In this document: positions 1-8,174 of the stretch, in pieces
How the letters are laid out: every line of letters starts with the position of its first letter
Numbering within the stretch: the stretch's first letter is position 1
DNA from: an uncultured Butyrivibrio sp.
GTDB lineage: Bacteria; Bacillota; Clostridia; Lachnospirales; Lachnospiraceae
Reading direction: 5' to 3'
Length of the DNA stretch: 25,648 nucleotides
Assembly: GCA_947169985.1 (NCBI GenBank)
Contig: CAMVRW010000003.1
Coordinates: 1 to 25,648, forward strand
Translations under genes and position numbers: made by a program
The notes under the pieces: model-generated
Told to the model about the DNA's origin: nothing
The model's input: the letters and a program-made list of their open reading frames with translations, nothing else
The model's database searches: none

Positions 1-566
1 TTGATACATTCCAGGGTCTTGTAAACAATGGTTACTTCGATCCTTCAGGAATCGGCCTTACAAACGACGAAGTAAAGAACAACTTCATGGCTGGCAAGTA
101 TGCGTTCTACATGAACGGAACATGGAACTGTGCAGATTTCGCAGCTAACGAAGAGTTCCTTGCAAAGGTTAAAGTTGGTGAGTTCCCAGTTATCAACGCT
201 GACAAGGCTAAGCTTGGTCAGGTTATCGGTGGACCTTCAGACACACTTGCAGTTGCAGCTTCTTCACCTAACGCTGAGAGAGCAGCAGAGTACACATTTG
301 AGCTTGGAAGACTTATCTGCCACTATGGTTATCTTGATGGCTGCGGACTTCCTGCATGGACACCTTATGGTGACACAAGCTCAATCAATCCTCTTACACA
401 GACTGTATCTGAGATCGTAAGCAAAGCTGATAAGTTCGTTCTCTTTGGAGATACAGCTATGAGCGCTGATTCTGCAAACACATATCTTTCATATGTAGAT
501 CAGGTTTATGGATGCCTTCTTGATGGACAGCAGTTCATTGATGGCCTTGCTAAGGATATTCAGTAA
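1..566 (+). CDS. Sugar ABC transporter substrate-binding protein, 3' part (CUT1 family)
   Basis: This is the C-terminal part of an extracellular sugar-binding lipoprotein. The 5' end lies outside the window, and the reading frame begins at base 3 and ends with TAA at 564-566 (187 residues visible). The pattern FMAGKYAFYMNGTW is typical of family 1 solute-binding proteins, in which a Trp/Tyr-rich segment lines the sugar pocket. The following GGPSDTLAVAASSPNAERA segment is also usual for these proteins. Two CUT1 permeases follow directly, so the protein should deliver a sugar or oligosaccharide to them. Codon use is strongly biased towards a few codons (for example CTT for Leu), as expected of a highly expressed gene. 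The substrate cannot be read from the sequence. No ATPase gene is visible, so a shared MsmX-type ATPase is likely (inference). Confidence 0.9.
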   Translation, partial: DTFQGLVNNGYFDPSGIGLTNDEVKNNFMAGKYAFYMNGTWNCADFAANEEFLAKVKVGEFPVINADKAKLGQVIGGPSDTLAVAASSPNAERAAEYTFELGRLICHYGYLDGCGLPAWTPYGDTSSINPLTQTVSEIVSKADKFVLFGDTAMSADSANTYLSYVDQVYGCLLDGQQFIDGLAKDIQ

Positions 567-583
567 TTAAGTTAATTAAGAAA

Positions 584-613
584 CTCCGGCTTCCATTTTT
601 TAGGGAGCCGGAG
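584..613 (+). terminator. Stem-loop between binding protein and permease genes
   Basis: An 8-bp perfect inverted repeat (CTCCGGCT at 584-591, AGCCGGAG at 606-613) sits between the binding-protein stop and the first permease. Only a weak T-rich stretch follows (GCTTCTTT). A hairpin here usually acts as a partial terminator or 3' RNA stabiliser, so that binding protein is made in excess over the permeases. That role is inferred from position. Confidence 0.6.
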
Positions 614-635
614 GCTTCTTTGGAAGGACCTGTGT

Positions 636-1523
636 ATGAAATCTAAAATCGATGTCAAAAAGGGGATCACTGTTTTTCTTTTTCTTCTTCCGGGCCTGGC
701 TCTTTTCATAAGCATACTTATAGCTCCTATCGCTGTGTCAGTTTACAGGAGTATGTATGACTGGAATGGCTTTTCGGAGGGCACTTTCATCGGCTTTGCC
801 AATTACATAGAGCTGTTTACCAACGGATCCATCAAGTTTATGACGGGTCTTAAGAATTCCATGATCCTGGCATTTTTCTCAGTATTTGTTCAGCTGCCAT
901 TTGCTCTTTTCCTGGCTCTGTTACTGGGAAGAAAACCTAAGAAGGAAAGAGCTTTTCTTTCAATTTTCTTTATGCCGGTACTTATTTCAACGGTAGTTAT
1001 AGGTCAGCTCTGGCTGAAGATCTATAACCCGGATTACGGTCTTTTAAACAGATTCCTTGATGCTGTTCATCTTGGTGATTGGAAGCATGTATGGGTCGGC
1101 GATGTTAAGACTGCTCTTGGAAGCGTTATTGTTCCTACAGTCTGGCAGTATATCGGCTATCATATGCTTCTTATGTACGCAGGAGTAAAGGGCGTTTCAA
1201 CTGACCTTAGGGAAGCTGCCATGCTTGATGGCGCAACACCCTGGCAGGTGGACAGATATATTGTTATTCCTGTGATCAAGCCAATTATAAGAGTAAGCGT
1301 TATCTTCGCAGTTACCGGATCTTTGAAGACCTACGACCTTGTTCGTATCCTGACTGAAGGCGGACCTTTCCAGTCTACAGAGGTACCAAGTACATTGCTC
1401 GAGAACATGTTGTTCCTTAGGAACAGGTACGGAATGGGAAGTACCATATCGGTAATGTTGATAATACTTTGCTTTGCCTTTGCGCTTCTTATAACTGCAG
1501 CTTTCAGGGAAAAGGATGAATAA
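636..1523 (+). CDS. Sugar ABC transporter permease (MalF/UgpA-like)
   Basis: This is one of the two membrane subunits of the CUT1 importer. The 295-residue protein has about six hydrophobic segments, beginning with one near residues 12-34. It carries the EAA loop that contacts the ATPase (REAAMLDGATPWQVDRY, about residues 192-208, followed by IVIPVIKPIIR). The length fits the family. The ATG at 636 follows GGAAGGACC at good spacing. The gene ends 8 bases inside the next permease frame, so the two are translationally coupled. The hairpin at 584-613 separates it from the binding protein gene. Confidence 0.93.
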   Translation: MKSKIDVKKGITVFLFLLPGLALFISILIAPIAVSVYRSMYDWNGFSEGTFIGFANYIELFTNGSIKFMTGLKNSMILAFFSVFVQLPFALFLALLLGRKPKKERAFLSIFFMPVLISTVVIGQLWLKIYNPDYGLLNRFLDAVHLGDWKHVWVGDVKTALGSVIVPTVWQYIGYHMLLMYAGVKGVSTDLREAAMLDGATPWQVDRYIVIPVIKPIIRVSVIFAVTGSLKTYDLVRILTEGGPFQSTEVPSTLLENMLFLRNRYGMGSTISVMLIILCFAFALLITAAFREKDE

Positions 1524-2382
1524 TATGGAAAACAATCAGATGGAGGCGGTAAAAAAATCTAATCCTGCCGCCAAAGTGTTAATGTATATATTCCTTGTGT
1601 TCTGGGCTTTGGTGAACCTGTTCCCAATCTATTTCATGTTCACCTTCTCACTTAAGTCCAACGAGGAAATATTTGGTTCAAATATCATAGGTCTTCCTAA
1701 AGAGTGGCTCTGGTCCAATTACGTAACCGCTCTTAATACAGGAAACATGGCCCTTTACTTTGTGAACAGTTTGCTGGTTACAACACTGGCTATTGCAATA
1801 TCTTTGATTGCAGCCATGATGGCAACCTATGCGATCACAAGAATCAAGTGGGGACTTAATAAGCTTACAAATGCATTCTTTATGCTTGGACTTACAATTC
1901 CAATCCAGGCATCTATCGTGCCGGTTTATGTAGTCCTTTCCAAGATGCACTGGCTCAACAAGTATTCCACTTTGATCGTACCTTACTCAGCTTTTGCGCT
2001 TTCAATGTCCATTCTCATCTGCACAGGCTTTATGGTGGAGATACCCTATGCATTGGACGAAGCAGCAAGAATAGATGGATGCGGACTTGCGGAAACCTTC
2101 TTCAGGATAATCCTCCCCCTGATGAAGCCCGCAGTATCCACTGTTGGTGTGTACTCATATCTTCAGTGCTGGAATGAGTTCATGTTTGCCAACGTATTTA
2201 TCTCAGATTCCAAACACAGGACACTTCCTGTAGGTATCAAGGCTCTTTCCGGTCAGCACACAACAGACTGGGGCCCTATTGGAGCAGCTTTGGTTATTGC
2301 AACCTTCCCGACTCTTGGTTTCTACCTGTTTCTAAGCGGAAAGATCCAGGAGAGCTTTATTGCAGGAGCGGTCAAAGGTTGA
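1516..2382 (+). CDS. Sugar ABC transporter permease (MalG/UgpE-like)
   Basis: This is the second membrane subunit of the importer (288 residues). It has the MalG-type EAA loop (LDEAARIDGCGLAETFFRI followed by ILPLMKPA, about residues 178-205). It ends in the usual ...GAVKG C-terminus, which packs near the nucleotide-binding site. The ATG at 1516 overlaps the upstream stop. A second in-frame ATG at 1525 lies one base after that stop and has AAAGG at 1511-1515, so the start could be three codons later. A clear intrinsic terminator follows. Confidence 0.93.
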   Translation: MNNMENNQMEAVKKSNPAAKVLMYIFLVFWALVNLFPIYFMFTFSLKSNEEIFGSNIIGLPKEWLWSNYVTALNTGNMALYFVNSLLVTTLAIAISLIAAMMATYAITRIKWGLNKLTNAFFMLGLTIPIQASIVPVYVVLSKMHWLNKYSTLIVPYSAFALSMSILICTGFMVEIPYALDEAARIDGCGLAETFFRIILPLMKPAVSTVGVYSYLQCWNEFMFANVFISDSKHRTLPVGIKALSGQHTTDWGPIGAALVIATFPTLGFYLFLSGKIQESFIAGAVKG

Positions 2383-2418
2383 TCTATAACAAAATATCTT
2401 TATCACTACCCCTCGCGG

Positions 2419-2456
2419 CAAGCCCTGGAGAATAAGCTTCCAGGGCTTGTCAATTT
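2419..2456 (+). terminator. Intrinsic terminator of the sugar transporter operon
   Basis: An 11-bp perfect stem (CAAGCCCTGGA at 2419-2429, TCCAGGGCTTG at 2439-2449) with a 9-base loop is followed by TCAATTTTT. It separates the transporter genes from the two-component genes. Confidence 0.85.
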
Positions 2457-2484
2457 TTACAGACAGGACAAAACGTGTTATCTT

Positions 2485-4299
2485 ATGCATATGAGTTTAT
2501 TTAACAGGTTTTCTTCCGAACAGAATAAGAGAGCAAAATCTCTTTCCTTCAGACTTCAGCGCCTTGTGCTGGGGATTGTATTTCTTGTCATTATTTCCTT
2601 CCTTATATCAGTTTTACTTATCTCTGAAAGGGAGCGAAGGGACTATGGAAAGCGGGAGTCAGAGAATATACTTAAGACTCTTTCAAGCAACATATCTTCT
2701 GATATTCAGGGATACTCGGAAATTTCCCGACTGGTTATGACTGAAAGCCGCCTTGTGGATTTTCTTAGGGCAGATTCCTCTGTAGTAGATATCAGTATGA
2801 TCAACGATGCCAGATATGGAGTCATGGATATCCTCAATGTTACTGAGGGTGTGGATACAGTCATAGTCATAAGGAATGATCTGATAATGCTGTCCACAAA
2901 CCGCTTTACCTACTGGTATGATTACGACCTGATGCAGACAGAGGATTGGAAAAAAGATATCATTGACGCCAAGGGTGCAACTGTGATCTCACTAAATTCC
3001 AATGGCGTAGCCCACAAAGCCGGAAACCGTCAGATGGTAACTATCGGCAGAGCAATCTACGATATCGATAGCCAGGACAGAACCGGTATAATGATGATGA
3101 ATATCTCCACCAGAGTCTTTGACAAGATGCTGGGCCAGCTGCGATACAACGATATCTGCATAACCAGTGATGATGGTATTTTCCTTGCAGGTAACGAGAA
3201 ATACGCAGATTACTTCGACAGCTCTTTTTCCGGAAAAGGAATAAGTCACAAGATAGTATCCCTGGGACAGGGGAAGGGACAGGGACTGGTCTCAGGCTGC
3301 AGAGTCGGCAATTTCCCCATTGTGATCCTTAAGGTTTCCTCATTTGGTTCAGAGGGTATTCCCTTCAGAATTATTTACGTGCTGCTGATCCTGTTGATCA
3401 TCTTCGTTGCGGCTACGGTTTACACAGGCTCTTTTGTCAAAAAGAATATTACAGACCCTATATTTGAGCTGTCTGATGCCATCGTCAAGAACAGGGTATC
3501 AGGGGAGCTGAAGATCATAGATAAGCCAATGCCCAACACTGAGCTTGCCATGCTGGAGGGCGATTACAACAACATGATCGACCATGTGAATCAGCTGATC
3601 GACACCCTGATGGAAAAGGAAAAGACACTTCAGAAGGCGGAAATGCGTGTGCTTCAGGAGCAGATAAAACCGCACTTTTTGTACAATTCCCTGGAGACCA
3701 TTGGATTTATGGCGCTGGAAGCAGGGGCGGACAAGGTTCACGATGCATTGGAGACCCTTGGAAGCTTTTATAGGAACTTCTTAAGTAAGGGCGGAAGAGA
3801 GATACCTCTTTCCCGTGAGGTCAAGATCGTTAAGGATTACCTGTCGCTGCAGAAGCTGCGCTACGGTGATATAATAGAGGACGAATATGATGTGGAAGAG
3901 GCGGCGGAATCCTTCATAGTTCCTAAGCTGATCCTGCAGCCTCTGGTTGAGAACAGTATCTACCACGGAATCCGCTTAAAGGGTGAAAAGGGACTTATCA
4001 GTATCAGGGCCTATCTGGAAGAGAAGGCAGCAGATGATGATCTGGTAAAAGAGCTGCACATCATAGTTACGGATACCGGTGTGGGAATGGAAGAGGAACA
4101 GATCAGGAAAATCCTTTCCATGGATAAGAAGGACAGGCCTGCGGAGGCGGATGAGAGCTTTGGACTTTGGGGCACCATCGAGAGGATCCGCATGTATACC
4201 GGCAATGAGGATTGTGTAAAGATCGAGAGTGAAACAGGGGAGTTCACCAGAATCGAGATAACGATACCGGACATGTCTATGACTGGGGCGAAGGTCTGA
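2485..4299 (+). CDS. YesM-type sensor histidine kinase
   Basis: This is a membrane sensor kinase (604 residues) that phosphorylates the response regulator encoded next. The order is: transmembrane helix at about 25-48, an extracellular sensing region to about 292, a second transmembrane helix at about 294-316, a HAMP region, then a His_kinase (PF06580-like) domain with phospho-acceptor His397 in QIKPHFLYN, and a C-terminal ATPase domain. The ATPase N box (PLVENSIYHGI), the DTGVGM motif and a GLWGTIERI glycine region are intact. Kinases of this family typically control sugar uptake or polysaccharide genes, in line with the transporter upstream. The ATG at 2485 lacks a good ribosome-binding site (AGGA lies 17 bases upstream), and an ATG two codons later is an alternative. 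No clear sigma-A promoter was found in the short gap upstream. Confidence 0.93.
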   Translation: MHMSLFNRFSSEQNKRAKSLSFRLQRLVLGIVFLVIISFLISVLLISERERRDYGKRESENILKTLSSNISSDIQGYSEISRLVMTESRLVDFLRADSSVVDISMINDARYGVMDILNVTEGVDTVIVIRNDLIMLSTNRFTYWYDYDLMQTEDWKKDIIDAKGATVISLNSNGVAHKAGNRQMVTIGRAIYDIDSQDRTGIMMMNISTRVFDKMLGQLRYNDICITSDDGIFLAGNEKYADYFDSSFSGKGISHKIVSLGQGKGQGLVSGCRVGNFPIVILKVSSFGSEGIPFRIIYVLLILLIIFVAATVYTGSFVKKNITDPIFELSDAIVKNRVSGELKIIDKPMPNTELAMLEGDYNNMIDHVNQLIDTLMEKEKTLQKAEMRVLQEQIKPHFLYNSLETIGFMALEAGADKVHDALETLGSFYRNFLSKGGREIPLSREVKIVKDYLSLQKLRYGDIIEDEYDVEEAAESFIVPKLILQPLVENSIYHGIRLKGEKGLISIRAYLEEKAADDDLVKELHIIVTDTGVGMEEEQIRKILSMDKKDRPAEADESFGLWGTIERIRMYTGNEDCVKIESETGEFTRIEITIPDMSMTGAKV

Positions 4300-4335
4300 G
4301 AAATCCGGGATGATATATTTGTTGTGGGAGAGAGT

Positions 4336-5103
4336 ATGGACAGAGCTATCAGGGTAATGATAATAGATGACGAGGAGTCAGCCAGAAAGCTGATGAGAGC
4401 AGCCATCAAGTGGGATGAGTTGGGGATGGAGGTTGTCGGGGAAGCAGCCAGTGGAATTGAGGCAATCAACATCATAGATGACCTTAAGCCGGACATCGCT
4501 TTTGTGGACATCTCAATGCCTTTCATGAATGGTATTGAGTTCACTGAGACAGCCACTTCAAGATATCCAAACCTTGTGATCATCATAATGACTGCCATCG
4601 ATCAGTTTGAATATGCAAGGAAATGCGTGAGCCTTCCAGTGTTTGAATATATGTTAAAGCCCATGGTCAGGGAAGAAATCACAAAGGTTCTCGAAAAGGC
4701 CAGGGACAAGATCTCAAAGGAGAAGGACTATTGGGCGGAGCTTGAGGCCAAAGCCGATGATGGCGGAGACCAGGCTGAGTCAGGTTCTACCGATCAGATT
4801 AAAAAGTATCTTGAGGAGAACTTTACTGACTCTAAGCTGAACCTGGCGTTTGTGGCCCAGCACTTTGGCTTTTCTGCCAGCTACCTTTCAAGGAAATTCA
4901 AGCAGGATACAGGAAAAAAATTCGTGGAATATCTCAACGAACTTCGCATGGAAAAAGCGAAGGAGTTTGCAGAGAAGGGCACCAAGATGTACGTTGCAGC
5001 CTCTGACGTAGGCATCCCCGATCCCAACTACTTCTCCAGATGTTTCAAGAAATTCACCGGGAAGAGCTACTCCGACTACATGGCAGAGAATGGGAAAAAC
5101 TGA
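4336..5103 (+). CDS. YesN-type response regulator (receiver plus AraC DNA-binding domain)
   Basis: This is a cytoplasmic transcription regulator of 255 residues and the partner of the preceding kinase. The receiver domain (about 1-125) has the acidic pocket IIDDEES, phospho-acceptor Asp58 in FVDISMPFMNG, the switch Thr in IIMTAID and Lys in MLKPM. The AraC-type domain (about 155-252) has two helix-turn-helix units. The second has the family signature DVGIPDPNYFSRCFKKFTG. The start is set at ATG 4336 because GGGAGAG lies just upstream. A GTG at 4324 in frame has no ribosome-binding site. The gene lies 36 bases after the kinase. Its likely targets are the neighbouring transporter genes (inference). 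Confidence 0.93.
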   Translation: MDRAIRVMIIDDEESARKLMRAAIKWDELGMEVVGEAASGIEAINIIDDLKPDIAFVDISMPFMNGIEFTETATSRYPNLVIIIMTAIDQFEYARKCVSLPVFEYMLKPMVREEITKVLEKARDKISKEKDYWAELEAKADDGGDQAESGSTDQIKKYLEENFTDSKLNLAFVAQHFGFSASYLSRKFKQDTGKKFVEYLNELRMEKAKEFAEKGTKMYVAASDVGIPDPNYFSRCFKKFTGKSYSDYMAENGKN

Positions 5104-5115
5104 TAAGAAAAGATT

Positions 5116-5146
5116 AAGCCGGAATGACTTGCATTCCGGCTTTTTT
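5116..5146 (+). terminator. Intrinsic terminator, probably bidirectional
   Basis: An 11-bp perfect stem (AAGCCGGAATG at 5116-5126, CATTCCGGCTT at 5132-5142) with a 5-base loop runs into a T tract at 5141-5146. It lies between the convergent response regulator and phosphatase genes. Its T tract touches the phosphatase stop codon. A-rich sequence on the other side suggests it may also work for the minus strand. Confidence 0.88.
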
Positions 5147-5930
5147 AGTGCCTCTCGTCTTCATTCTCAAAGCGTTCGCAGAACCTTGCTGAAAAAGAGG
5201 GCTTTTCACCGCCAATAGTCAGGTGGGTGATATCGCCAATGCGCAAGGTTCTGAAGATAGCAATGCCCTTTTGTCTTTCCTCTGAAACTACCTCTGTGAG
5301 GGAGGTTGGGGCCATGGCCAGAAACTGCAGTGGAACGAAAGGTGAAGTGTTCCATAGTCTTGATAGCAGTACGCAGGTTATTCCAAAGTGACAGAAAAAG
5401 CCCAGCGTCTTGTCGTTTCCTTCACGTACTGAATAGATATTGCCATTTCTAACATATCCATAGTCTTCCAATAACTGGTCAAAAGAGCTGATGACTGAGT
5501 CATAAATTTCACAGGCATTTGAAGCCTTTATTAAAGAAGACTCTCTCCATCCATTTACATCAAACATCTCTGAGTGATCACCATAATATGAAGGCATCAT
5601 ATCCCAGACAATGCGCTTTTTGAAAAGACCTGTCTCCGGATCTTTGGCAATTTCGTTGCAATAGGCGTTTCTTGTTTCTTCATCTGCTCTGTTCGGATCG
5701 AAAAGAGCAGGAAATTCCTGTAGCCATTCCAAAGTAGTTGCGTTCATCCCTAGCTCTTTTAAGCTGTATTCCGCTGTAGCCACAGCTCTGCCAAGAGGTG
5801 AAACAAATGCCTCATCAATTCCCAGGCTCTTAACCTGCTTTGCAAAAAGCTCAGCCTCCACTTTACCTTTTTCAGTCAGGCTGTCTATCGCATAGTCCGG
5901 ATCTCCGTGTCTTATAAAAAATAGCCTCAT
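5145..5930 (-). CDS. Histidine phosphatase family protein (phosphoglycerate mutase-like)
   Basis: This is a cytoplasmic phosphatase-like enzyme of 261 residues. The N-terminus MRLFFIRHGDPDY holds the RHG motif with the phospho-acceptor His8. The next motif, VSPLGRAVATAEY, is the usual SPLxRAxxTA element. The second catalytic His is in FFCHFGITC. The reading frame is open up to 6083, but the start is placed at 5930 because the RHG motif normally begins within about 10 residues of the start, AAGGGAAAAGAG lies upstream, and the extra 51 residues look like translated leader. It is longer than many family members (about 200 residues) because of a middle insertion. The substrate is unknown. It is transcribed divergently from the secreted protein gene. 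Confidence 0.87.
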   Translation of the reverse strand: MRLFFIRHGDPDYAIDSLTEKGKVEAELFAKQVKSLGIDEAFVSPLGRAVATAEYSLKELGMNATTLEWLQEFPALFDPNRADEETRNAYCNEIAKDPETGLFKKRIVWDMMPSYYGDHSEMFDVNGWRESSLIKASNACEIYDSVISSFDQLLEDYGYVRNGNIYSVREGNDKTLGFFCHFGITCVLLSRLWNTSPFVPLQFLAMAPTSLTEVVSEERQKGIAIFRTLRIGDITHLTIGGEKPSFSARFCERFENEDERH

Positions 5931-6125
5931 ATAGCTCTTTTCCCTTCTGCATTCTCTTTGCACATTATTGTTGCATTCTAGTGCTTCCTGGTCAATCAAA
6001 ACCGCCCATTCCAAAAACAAAATTTCTAGCATAATATCAAATAATTGAAATTTGGTTGCAAAAGTGACAAATTTTCGTATCAAAAGGGGTGGAATTTGTT
6101 CTCCTTAAGCGTTACTATTCTCTCG

Positions 6126-6154
6126 TTGGACACAAAAAATTCACAAAATAAAAA
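6126..6154 (+). promoter_or_regulatory. Possible sigma-A promoter for the secreted repeat protein
   Basis: TTGGAC (6126-6131) and TAAAAA (6149-6154) are separated by 17 bases, ahead of a short leader and a GGAGG site at 6169-6173. The match to consensus is moderate. The divergent 253-base gap (5931-6183) must also hold the phosphatase promoter, for which I see only weak candidates. Confidence 0.4.
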
Positions 6155-6183
6155 GTGTGTTAAATAACGGAGGTACGTGTGGC

Positions 6184-8016
6184 ATGTACAAGAAGACTCT
6201 TGTAGGTATTACATCAGCAGTAACAGCAGTTTCAATGGTAATTGCACCTTGCATGACAGCATATGCAGAGGATGTGACAGAGAAGTTGGACATTACCAGT
6301 GATAGAAATATTGAAGGAAATGTAGTTTCTGATGGAACTGATAACAGTCTGATAAATGACGCTCTCGTAGAAGTATCAGGATCTGATACAGACGTTACAA
6401 TAAGTGGAAATGTTGATGGATCTGCGGTTGTTACAGGTGAAGAACAGAGCTATGGTCCAAACTATACATATTTTCATAAATATAACGATACTGAGGTTTA
6501 TGAAATACGTGAATATGACACTCAGACCAAGTCTGGTGGAGCCGAGGCAGGTGTCAGTGTTAGTGGAGGTGCTTCTGTTACTGTTGGTGGCAATGTTATT
6601 GGAGGCGCGAACGGAGCAAGTGTTAGTGATGACAGTGACCTGACTGTTAACGGAGATGTTGTGGCAACTGGTCAGCAGTCAGTTATATCAGGCCATAAAT
6701 ATACCGGTTCAGATATTGTACAGACCACAGGAACTGAAGAAATAAAGCCAGGATCAGATAGAAGCAACTTGGGATATGCAGTAAAGGCAGATGCTACAGC
6801 CAATGAACAGAATGCAATTGGTTACACCAACTACATAGACGGTGCAGGAATCTTTACAGATGGTGACGGAGACATTCTTGTCAAAGGTGATGTAACATCT
6901 GTCGGTTCCGGTATAACAATAGATACCAATACTAACGGAGAAAAAGGCTCTATCACAGTTTTGGGAACCATCAAAGGTGACGAGTACGGTATTGTTATCA
7001 AAGACGGTTATTCCATGCTCGATTACTATGATTCACAGTCCCAGTATTATAACCCTCCGATGACAGGTGGCAGTTATCAGGATTATCATGAAAGATGCAT
7101 TGCAGCAGGCGAGAGCGAGGAAAGCTTCCAGGCAAGAAGCAAAGCAGCCGGTGACAGACTTGTAGCTGAAATGCCTGAGATTACCGTATATGCAATAGAG
7201 AGTAAAAGACTTATCAATAACAGTAGAGATAATGATTATTTTGAAGCTTACCAGGTAGCATACAACCAGGTAGTAAATGCTATCAATTACATCATCAAGC
7301 ACGATGATAATGTAACAGTTACAGCAAGCACAAAGACAATTGATGCTCAGGATTATTTTGTAACCAAGATCAACCAGGCCTTCGAGGTTGCTGCAGATGT
7401 TCCAAGCGGATATTACCTCAGCGGTGGTGAGAATGTTAAGGTTACAGACAAGGGAAATGGACGTTACGAGCTGATCCTTACAGGCATAGGCGGAAAGATC
7501 AACGTAAGAGCTGAGCTCATACCTGTTACTAAGTCAGAAGAAAAGTCATATGATGTTGTGGTAGAAGAGGTATCTCAGAGTGAAACAACACCTGTACAGC
7601 AGATAGTTCCTACATCAACTCAGGCCCTTGCAGCAGTTTCTAATCTTACAAGCCAGGCTGATACTCAGGCATTTATCGCAAAGGTCAGCGGTGAAAAGCC
7701 AGCTCATACAGTAGCATTTGAAGTAAAGAATGTTTCACCTATTCAGTATAAGGAAGCAGTTATCAGTAACGTTGCATCAGTTCCAGCAGGCGGTGCGTTC
7801 AACCTTGTAACTGATCAGCCGTCACTTTTCGATTCCAAAATGGTAGATGCTCTGATGGCAAGAAGTGATATCGACGTTAACGTAGTATTTGGCTATGGCG
7901 GAAAGACCTACAAGGTAGTTATCCCTGCAGGTTACAATATCAGAAGCCTTCTTGATTCAAATGGTTATTGCGGATTCTTAAGACTCCTTGCAATCCTTGG
8001 AGGAACGGTAATCTAA
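6184..8016 (+). CDS. Secreted repeat protein, predicted beta-solenoid N-terminal half
   Basis: I do not recognise a named family for this 610-residue protein. A signal peptide (MYKKTLVGITSAVTAVSMVI..., cleavage likely after AYA, about residue 28) sends it outside. About residues 40-280 contain at least five spaced units built on G-N/D-V-x-G/S/A (for example VTISGNVDGSAVV, VTVGGNVIGGANG, LTVNGDVVATGQQ, ILVKGDVTSVGSG, ITVLGTIKGDEYG). This is the pattern of a right-handed beta-helix made of sequential turns. A Tyr-rich, partly helical segment interrupts at about 280-370. A further beta-rich region and a C-terminal module ending in NGYCGFLRLLAILG follow. The start is ATG 6184 with GGAGG 10 bases upstream; an in-frame GTG at 6157 precedes that ribosome site. 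There is no LPXTG or membrane anchor. It may be an adhesin or surface protein, but this is a guess. Confidence 0.8.
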   Translation: MYKKTLVGITSAVTAVSMVIAPCMTAYAEDVTEKLDITSDRNIEGNVVSDGTDNSLINDALVEVSGSDTDVTISGNVDGSAVVTGEEQSYGPNYTYFHKYNDTEVYEIREYDTQTKSGGAEAGVSVSGGASVTVGGNVIGGANGASVSDDSDLTVNGDVVATGQQSVISGHKYTGSDIVQTTGTEEIKPGSDRSNLGYAVKADATANEQNAIGYTNYIDGAGIFTDGDGDILVKGDVTSVGSGITIDTNTNGEKGSITVLGTIKGDEYGIVIKDGYSMLDYYDSQSQYYNPPMTGGSYQDYHERCIAAGESEESFQARSKAAGDRLVAEMPEITVYAIESKRLINNSRDNDYFEAYQVAYNQVVNAINYIIKHDDNVTVTASTKTIDAQDYFVTKINQAFEVAADVPSGYYLSGGENVKVTDKGNGRYELILTGIGGKINVRAELIPVTKSEEKSYDVVVEEVSQSETTPVQQIVPTSTQALAAVSNLTSQADTQAFIAKVSGEKPAHTVAFEVKNVSPIQYKEAVISNVASVPAGGAFNLVTDQPSLFDSKMVDALMARSDIDVNVVFGYGGKTYKVVIPAGYNIRSLLDSNGYCGFLRLLAILGGTVI

Positions 8017-8045
8017 TTACAAACCAGATATATAAAAAAACTTTG

Positions 8046-8078
8046 TTAGCACTCACATTAAGTGAGTGCTAAATTTTT
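8046..8078 (+). promoter_or_regulatory. CIRCE operator (HrcA site), also shaped like a terminator
   Basis: TTAGCACTC (8046-8054), a 9-base spacer and GAGTGCTAA (8064-8072) form a perfect CIRCE element, the binding site of the heat-shock repressor HrcA. The spacer ends are also complementary, so the stem extends to 11 bp with a 5-base ATTAA loop. A run of five T's follows (8074-8078). No other terminator was found after the upstream gene. Confidence 0.95.
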
Positions 8079-8079
8079 G

Positions 8080-8108
8080 TTGACTTTTACCCTTGGGGGT
8101 CATAAAAT
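8080..8108 (+). promoter_or_regulatory. Sigma-A promoter of htpG
   Basis: TTGACT (8080-8085) and TAAAAT (8103-8108) are 17 bases apart. The -35 box begins 7 bases after the CIRCE, so bound HrcA would block RNA polymerase from the upstream side. Transcription would start near 8115. Confidence 0.75.
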
Positions 8109-8113
8109 TTTAT

Positions 8114-8146
8114 TTGGGCCCGGAGTATACCATTTGCCTGGGCCAA
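8114..8146 (+). other. Imperfect hairpin in the htpG leader
   Basis: TTGG-G-CCC-GG (8114-8123) can pair with CC-T-GGG-CCAA (8137-8146) with one bulged base on each side. It would lie at the very 5' end of the htpG transcript, about 14 bases before the ribosome-binding site. It may stabilise the mRNA or be thermosensitive; neither is shown. Confidence 0.4.
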
Positions 8147-8174
8147 TATTTCTTTTAACAAAGGAGTGAGAATT

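Noticed and set aside
2447..2483. TTGTCA ... TTATCT as a promoter for the YesM-type kinase
   Set aside because: The spacing is about 25 bases and the -35 overlaps the terminator stem.
4011..4598. Minus-strand open frame of 195 codons across the kinase-regulator junction
   Set aside because: It is Ser/Ile-rich antisense sequence with no domain signature, opposite the kinase ATPase domain and the receiver.
5931..6083. N-terminal extension of the histidine phosphatase frame (51 residues)
   Set aside because: The RHG motif should be close to the start, a ribosome-binding site precedes the ATG at 5930, and the extension is A/T-rich leader with no pattern.
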